A DNA stretch of 64,000 nucleotides from Glandiceps talaboti (Eukaryota; Hemichordata; Enteropneusta; Spengelidae). A program made the position numbers and the translations under genes. Below the pieces are notes generated by a model that worked only from the letters and a program-made list of their open reading frames with translations, was not told the origin of the DNA and did no database searches. The DNA lies in NCBI RefSeq assembly GCF_964340395.1, contig NC_135564.1:13210391-13274390 (forward strand), in the 5' to 3' direction. This document shows positions 61,751 through 64,000 of this stretch, piece by piece. Position 1 is the stretch's first letter; every line of letters starts with the position of its first letter.

Positions 61751-62330
61751 TACTTACTCACAACAGGAGCTAACAACAGCGTGATCTAATAATATGTTGA
61801 TTTATCTACTAATCCTGTACTAATTACATTTATCTCTAGTAGCTAACAAATGTCAAGTGTTTTGGTTAAACAACATAGATTAGTACTTGTAAACAAGATA
61901 ACTTGTTGATTATCGAATTCAAATTAATACATATTTTTCCAATGCGTGATCAACACTTGTCTTACACGTGAACAATTTACTTAATGGCATGATCTTAAAT
62001 CTCAATCTTAAATATTCTGGCGTAAAGTTCAGTCTGTCTTCTAGAACAATAAATCTAGGTGAAAAATAATTTATTTATACCAGACTATATTTACAATAAT
62101 GACATCACCACAATTTCAAGGTGACAACTAGAACTTATATGTGAGGGACATGGAGAAATAAAGTTTACTCTAAGATTTTGATTACAACGCAACTGTTGGT
62201 GTGCGGTGTCTCTCTCTGTCTGAGTGTAAGAGCATACGTGTATGTGACGATACCTGTGTGGCTAATTCCTAACTTAGACAAGCTCGTAGATCCTGGTACC
62301 CGGAAAGATGGTTAGAGTGGAGAATCGTTT
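61750..62330. repeat. Right arm of the 0.5-kb inverted repeat
   Basis: Inverted partner of 59200-59760. It ends with GACAAGCTCGTAGATCCTGG, which corresponds to CCAT-CAGGATCTACGAGCTTGTC-type sequence in the left arm. Confidence 0.75.
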
Positions 62331-62394
62331 AAGTTCTACTGATCCACCTACAACAGTTACTACAGAACTTTAGACACTGAAAAGTTATACTAAA

Positions 62395-62925
62395 CAACCC
62401 CAGAAGGTAATACTTTTGTACCAAATTGTATGGAGTTTAAAGAGTTAAGATTTAGCCTAATTATTGAAAATCATGAAGTATGTTAATGACTCATTAAAAC
62501 TAAAAGCTATATCTGCAAACGTTTATGGACTTGTGTGCTTTGTTATGGTTGATATATGTACCAAATAATATGGAATTTTAAGTTTGTATTCTTAAAATAT
62601 AGCCTAATTACTGAAACTCATGAATTATGTAAATTACTCATTAGGATTAAAGACTACATCAACAAGCTTTATAGAACACACACGGTCTGTTAACATCAAT
62701 GAATTTATAAACAGACATGGAATTTAAAGCATGCATTGTTAAGATATGGCCCAATTACCGAAAATCGTTATTTATGCAAATGAATTATTAATATTCATAG
62801 GATTTTTACCAAAACTTAATCACTTCTAGCCATCACCCTAAAATCTATGTGCACTAAACTTCCTTAGAATTGAGTCAGTCGTTTTTGAGAAAACAATGGC
62901 ACAGACAGAAAGACAGACAGACAGA
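62395..62925. repeat. About three copies of a 150-bp unit ending in GACAGAC repeats
   Basis: Units contain TATATGTACCAAAT, AATTTTAAGTTTGTAT, ATAGCCTAATTACTGAAA and ATTACTCATTA. The first units match 47220-47400. The block ends ACAGACAGAAAGACAGACAG at about 62905, the same architecture as the element at 15062-15851. Confidence 0.7.
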
Positions 62926-63426
62926 GACATCACTAAAACACCTTCCCATACTGAAGGTAAAAAGTACAAGCATGTTTGAATTAATCAAGAATGAAATGTC
63001 ATTGTATGTATTACTATTATTGAGGGTATTTTCTGAAAATGTGCACCGGTACTGAAGTATATTGGTCAATGCTTAAACTGACCATATGTTTAATCATAAC
63101 CCCCCCCCCCCCCACACACACACACACACAGACATATATATATATACACACACATACACATAAACTCCCATATAGCTAAAACTATGCAATCTTTTATCTT
63201 TTCAATAAACTGGAATATATATAATGTATTCTTTTTTTTTTCGTCTTTACAGATTTGGATGTTGACTTTCTATATAAGTGATGTTGTCTCATGTACTGAT
63301 CTTGGAACTGAAAAATCTACCATACATAAGAAAAACGTTGCACACAGACACACACGCACAGACACACACAGCTTTTGATATCATGATAAATTGACTATTT
63401 ATTAATTATGACAGCTTCATCATATT
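62926..63426. other. Intergenic or 3' UTR sequence with C tract and CA/TA repeat
   Basis: C15 at 63100-63114, then (CA)n and (TA)n to about 63165; a second (CA)n-like patch lies at 63340-63370. The end nearest 63426 should be the 3' UTR of the minus-strand gene below. Confidence 0.55.
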
Positions 63427-63847
63427 TTACACCTCTTCATATTGACTTGTTTCATCTTCATACTGTGTATCATCGGCATCAGATTCATCATCCCAATTTG
63501 ATTCATACTCTACACCTGCACTGGATTTTCTTTTGTTGAATTTTTTAATCTTAAACTCTTCATAGTTTTTCCTTTCTGCTGACTGTAATGAAATGTCTTT
63601 TTTATTCTTTTTAAATTTATTGATCTGTTTGTGGAGTTCTGAGTGATTGAGGCTAAATAAATCATAATCTGTATGGCTGGATGATTCCTTTAAATCAATG
63701 TATTCATCAATAGCGTCCTCTTCAGTATTTGATAACTGAACATCAGATAACAGTCTTTCAACTTCTGCCAGATTAGCGGCTCCTTTGTCTTTCACAAAAG
63801 ACAGTTTGGGAAGGAAACCAACCAGTCGTAACTGAGTCAGGTAATGC
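63427..63847 (-). CDS. Last exon of an unrecognised gene, charged C-terminus
   Basis: A single terminal exon with a good acceptor (TTTCTTTTTTTGCAG just before 63847) and stop TAA at 63427-63429. The frame codes about 139 residues: HYLTQLRLVGFLPKLSFVKD, then an acidic and Ser-rich middle, a Lys-rich segment (INKFKKNKKDIS, FKIKKFNKRKSS), and an acidic tail ending DETSQYEEV. Such alternating acidic/basic low-complexity tails are common in nucleolar and nuclear proteins, but I cannot name the family. The remaining exons lie beyond the window on the right. Coding status is supported by length, splice site and composition unlike the flanks. Confidence 0.7.
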
Positions 63848-64000
63848 CTGCAAAAAAAGAAATTGGAAGAACAAGTTTTGGTTACAAACAAAAAATACAA
63901 CAAAAAGTTGGTGGTAGACACTTGAACCACATTCAAAAATCTGATTATCAATTCAAGCCAATACTACAATAACCCTTACTGAGGCTTTTTGGTGGTAGAC

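Overview
The window is AT-rich, intron-dense animal DNA. The genes have many short exons with GT-AG introns, very abundant tetranucleotide and CA/AT microsatellites, short non-autonomous transposons and a tRNA-derived SINE. The three recognisable single-copy genes read very close to their human counterparts, yet the locus also carries an avidin gene. I infer an invertebrate metazoan, plausibly a deuterostome such as a hemichordate or amphioxus, but the sequence alone does not settle the species. I saw no bacterial, viral or retroviral genes.

Layout. (1) 1-5.9 kb, + strand: the 3' half of an HNF4 nuclear receptor gene (four exons, 2587-5619; ligand-binding domain, AF-2 and a short F domain). 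Its DNA-binding domain lies upstream of the window. (2) 5.9-14.0 kb: gene-poor, with tandem repeats, a long AT tract and a fold-back repeat. (3) 14.0-26.5 kb, - strand: a complete DCAF11 gene in 15 coding exons (534 codons), a WD40 substrate receptor of CUL4-DDB1 ubiquitin ligase. Its exon 10 end, with the splice donor, is tandemly duplicated. (4) 27.0-37.8 kb, + strand, head-to-head with DCAF11 across 475 bp: a complete sialate O-acetylesterase gene (SIAE copy 1, 10 exons, 535 codons). (5) 42.5-45.6 kb, - strand: a complete five-exon secreted avidin-family gene (220 codons) with most biotin-pocket residues kept. (6) 48.1-57.3 kb, - strand: a rearranged second SIAE locus. It has exons 2-10 intact and, further upstream, a second intact set of exons 2-6; no SIAE exon 1 was found. 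(7) 57.8-58.7 kb, - strand: a copy of avidin exons 1-2 placed directly upstream of the exon-1-less SIAE array, with a compatible splice phase. (8) 58.8-63.4 kb: duplicated avidin upstream DNA interrupted by repeats. (9) 63.4-63.9 kb, - strand: the last exon of an unrecognised gene.

The most striking parts are the avidin gene; the arrays of perfect TGACGTCA (CRE-type) sites upstream of both avidin copies; the SIAE/avidin segmental duplication, which may make an avidin-leader/SIAE chimera; and three insertions (SINE and two MITEs) for which an empty paralogous site is present in the same window. Exon boundaries were read by hand from splice consensus, reading phase and similarity to known families. 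No alignment or expression data were available.
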